This document shows positions 62,159 through 64,000 of a stretch of DNA of 64,000 bases, piece after piece. The stretch covers positions 184,300,939-184,364,938 of the forward strand of contig CM071601.1 in assembly GCA_036435485.1 (NCBI GenBank), in the 5' to 3' direction. Below the pieces are notes generated by a model. That model was not told the DNA's origin, did not search any database, and saw nothing but the letters and a program-made list of their open reading frames with translations. The translations under genes and the position numbers were made by a program. This DNA is from Saposhnikovia divaricata (Eukaryota; Streptophyta; Magnoliopsida; Apiales; Apiaceae). Numbering within the stretch: position 1 is the stretch's first letter; each line of letters opens with the position of its first letter.

Positions 62159-64000
62159 CTAACTTGTGTTAAGCATTCCCAATTCACCAACCAATCTATT
62201 GAATGTTACTTCATCAAGAGGTTTGGTGAATATGTCTGCAATTTGTTGCATTGTGGGCACAAAATGTAGCTCCACATTCCCCTCCTCGACATGTTCTCTT
62301 ATAAAGTGATACCTGATGTCGATGTGTTTGGTTCTTGAGTGATCTACAGGATTGTTGGTTATGGCAATAGCACTTGTGTTGTCACACATAATTGGAACTT
62401 TCTTGTGCTCCATGCCATAATCCTTCAATTGGTTCCTCATCCACAGTATTTGAGCTACACAGCTTCCAGCAGCAATGTACTCAGCTTCAGCAGTAGAAGT
62501 AGATACTGTATGTTGTTTTTTACTTTGCCAGGACACCAATCTTCTGCCAAGAAATTGACAAGCACCAGATGTGCTCTTCCTATCAATCCTGCAACCTGCA
62601 TAGTCTGAATCCGAATAGCCAATTAGATTAAAACCTGTATCTCTTGGGTACCAAATCCCTAGATTTGGTGTGCCCTTGAGATACCTAAAAATTCTTTTGA
62701 CGGCTACGAGATGTGATTCTATAGGATCCGCTTGGAACCTTGCACATAAACAAGTTGCGAACATTATATCGGGTCTACTTGCAGTTAAATAGAGAAGGGA
62801 GCCAATCATACCTCGATAGCTTGTGATGTCAACTGATTTACCTGATTTGTCTTCATCAAGCTTCGTGGCTGTTCCCATGGGAGTCTTAGCTGCTGATGCA
62901 TCTTCTAGATTGTACTTCTTGAGTAAATCTCTGACGTACTTGGATTGACAAATAAAGATACCATCTTTTCTTTGATTGATCTGTAATCCAAGGAAGAAGG
63001 ACAGCTCTCCCATCATGCTCATCTCATATTTTTCCTGCATTAGCTTAGCAAATTTCTCGAACAAGCACTCATTAGATGACCCAAAAATAATATCGTCCAC
63101 ATAGACTTGAACAAGTATTAAATCATTCCTTACATTTTTATAGAACAATGTTTTATCAGTTACTCCCCTAGTAAAACCATTTTCAATTAATAATAAGGAT
63201 AGGGTTTCATACCATCGCCTTGGGGATTGCTTGAGGCCATAGACAGATTTGAAGGGAAGATACACAAAATCTACAAGTTCTGGATCGACGAAGCCAGGCG
63301 GCTGTTCCAGATACACTTCTTCTTCTAACTCTCCGTTCAGGAAGGCACTTTTCACATCCATTTGAAAAACCTGGAAGTTCTTATGTGCTGCAAATGCCAA
63401 GAACATCCTGACTGCCTCAAGTCTTGCAACCGGTGCATAGGTCTCATCATAATCAATTCCTTCTCGCTGAGAATAACCTTTTGCAACCAAACGAGCCTTG
63501 TTCCGTGTTACAAGTCCGTTTTCATCCAGTTTATTTCTGAATACCCACCTAGCTCCAATTACTGATATGTTCTTAGGTCGGGGTACCAGTTTCCAAACTT
63601 TCTGCCTTTCAAACTGATTGAGTTCCTCTTGCATTGCAATCACCCAATCAGCATCACCAAGAGCTTCTTCTAGTTCTTTAGGTTCAAGCTTGGATAAGAA
63701 CCCAGAATATAAGCAAATATTAGCCAGGTCAGCTCTTGCAGTTCTTCTAGTAGTCACACCAACATCTGGATCACCAATAATTAATTCAAACGGATGATCT
63801 CTATTCCATACCCGTTCTCTTGGAAATTGTCTTGATGATTCAGCTTGACTTTCTGAGTTGTGGTGTTGACTACTTTGATTATTTTCACTAACTCCCCCTG
63901 AGTTAGTGCCAGCTCCTACAGAACTAGTGTCAACTCGTCTCGAGCCTTGAACAGTTGTCCTTGAGCTGCTATTTACTCCCCCTGAGTTGTTGCCGGTTCG
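62159..64000 (-). CDS. Ty1-copia pol, reverse transcriptase and RNase H (3' part, 613 codons)
   Basis: Open from the right edge of the window to the stop at 62159; the 5' part (gag, protease, integrase) is outside. The first 90 residues are the Ser/Gln-rich integrase-RT linker. The RT domain has WVFRNKLDENG, a metal-binding Asp in FQMDVKSAFLNGE, YGLKQSPRRWY and the catalytic YVDD (residues 300-303 of the visible part). The RNase H domain has IGYSDSDYAG, RKSTSGACQFLG, STAEAEYIA and a CDN Asp. It ends with ADIFTKPL near the C-terminus, the normal copia polyprotein end. There are no frame breaks, so this portion looks catalytically intact, in contrast to the damaged accessory ORF downstream. The product copies element RNA into DNA in cytoplasmic particles. 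Confidence 0.95.
   Translation of the reverse strand, partial: RTGNNSGGVNSSSRTTVQGSRRVDTSSVGAGTNSGGVSENNQSSQHHNSESQAESSRQFPRERVWNRDHPFELIIGDPDVGVTTRRTARADLANICLYSGFLSKLEPKELEEALGDADWVIAMQEELNQFERQKVWKLVPRPKNISVIGARWVFRNKLDENGLVTRNKARLVAKGYSQREGIDYDETYAPVARLEAVRMFLAFAAHKNFQVFQMDVKSAFLNGELEEEVYLEQPPGFVDPELVDFVYLPFKSVYGLKQSPRRWYETLSLLLIENGFTRGVTDKTLFYKNVRNDLILVQVYVDDIIFGSSNECLFEKFAKLMQEKYEMSMMGELSFFLGLQINQRKDGIFICQSKYVRDLLKKYNLEDASAAKTPMGTATKLDEDKSGKSVDITSYRGMIGSLLYLTASRPDIMFATCLCARFQADPIESHLVAVKRIFRYLKGTPNLGIWYPRDTGFNLIGYSDSDYAGCRIDRKSTSGACQFLGRRLVSWQSKKQHTVSTSTAEAEYIAAGSCVAQILWMRNQLKDYGMEHKKVPIMCDNTSAIAITNNPVDHSRTKHIDIRYHFIREHVEEGNVELHFVPTMQQIADIFTKPLDEVTFNRLVGELGMLNTS

Larger units (their letters stand above)
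46781..64000 (-). mobile_element. SIRE-type Ty1-copia retrotransposon, 5' end beyond window
   Basis: The minus-strand order is: pol 3' part (64000-62159), spacer with TTCGAGAT repeats, accessory ORF in the env-like position (60658-48830, interrupted), polypurine tract (48497-48485), LTR (48484-47429), primer site (47426-47415) and leader (to about 46781). A large ORF after pol is the hallmark of the SIRE/Maximus lineage. An LTR followed by its own PBS and leader is odd for a 3' LTR and suggests a tandem or recombined copy. A gypsy-type element (51126-58938) is nested inside. Confidence 0.82.

Overview
The window is nuclear DNA of a flowering plant, most likely a dicot. The signs are spliced genes with GT-AG introns, a plant SR splicing-factor gene, Ty1-copia and Ty3-gypsy LTR retrotransposons with plant-type primer sites, a CACTA transposon end, hairpin MITEs and a 176-bp satellite. 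The non-satellite DNA is very AT-rich. I saw no prokaryotic operons, CRISPR array, rRNA or tRNA gene. All coordinates were read by eye and no database was searched.

Layout. 1-6919 is a satellite array (about 39 monomers, with a 14-monomer higher-order period) that runs off the left edge and abuts the terminal part of a CACTA transposon ending at 7622. 7942-9435 holds a frameshifted two-exon pseudogene with a cystatin-like look; part of it is copied at 12620-12783. Between the two copies sits a solo LTR (10441-11783) that split an older tandem repeat. 13783-14046 and 24716-24985 are two paralogous small plant genes on the minus strand. 16955-18056 is a run of fold-back DNA and (TA)n. 18057-23190 is an old gypsy-type LTR carrying a solo LTR (18347-20041) and a compact TRIM-like retroelement (20380-22087). 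26293-31190 is the only large intact cellular gene, a 12-coding-exon SR34A-like splicing factor on the minus strand with an extra 5'UTR intron.

From 31.7 kb rightwards everything is retrotransposon. A truncated copia LTR (31752-32424) is followed by a Tekay/Del-type gypsy element with a 4.77-kb LTR and badly decayed gag-pol (32425-46560). Next comes a 220-bp patchwork junction. Then a minus-strand SIRE-type copia element runs off the right edge: intact RT/RNase H at the pol 3' end, a repeat-rich spacer, and a broken accessory ORF in the env-like position. One LTR (47429-48484) has a polypurine tract on one side and a primer site on the other. A young non-autonomous gypsy-type element (51126-58938; two 1234-bp LTRs, TCATA target duplication, a single gag-linker-like ORF) is inserted in the accessory ORF.

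The cellular genes do not form a pathway. The biology here is genome architecture: nested insertions, solo LTRs, higher-order satellite structure, fold-backs and a junction that looks like templated repair. I did not find a convincing new biochemical system. The strongest leads are the satellite/CACTA junction, the patchwork junction at 46561-46780, the PPT-LTR-PBS arrangement, the gag-linker-only element with 18-bp GC palindromes in its LTRs, and the paired small paralogs.
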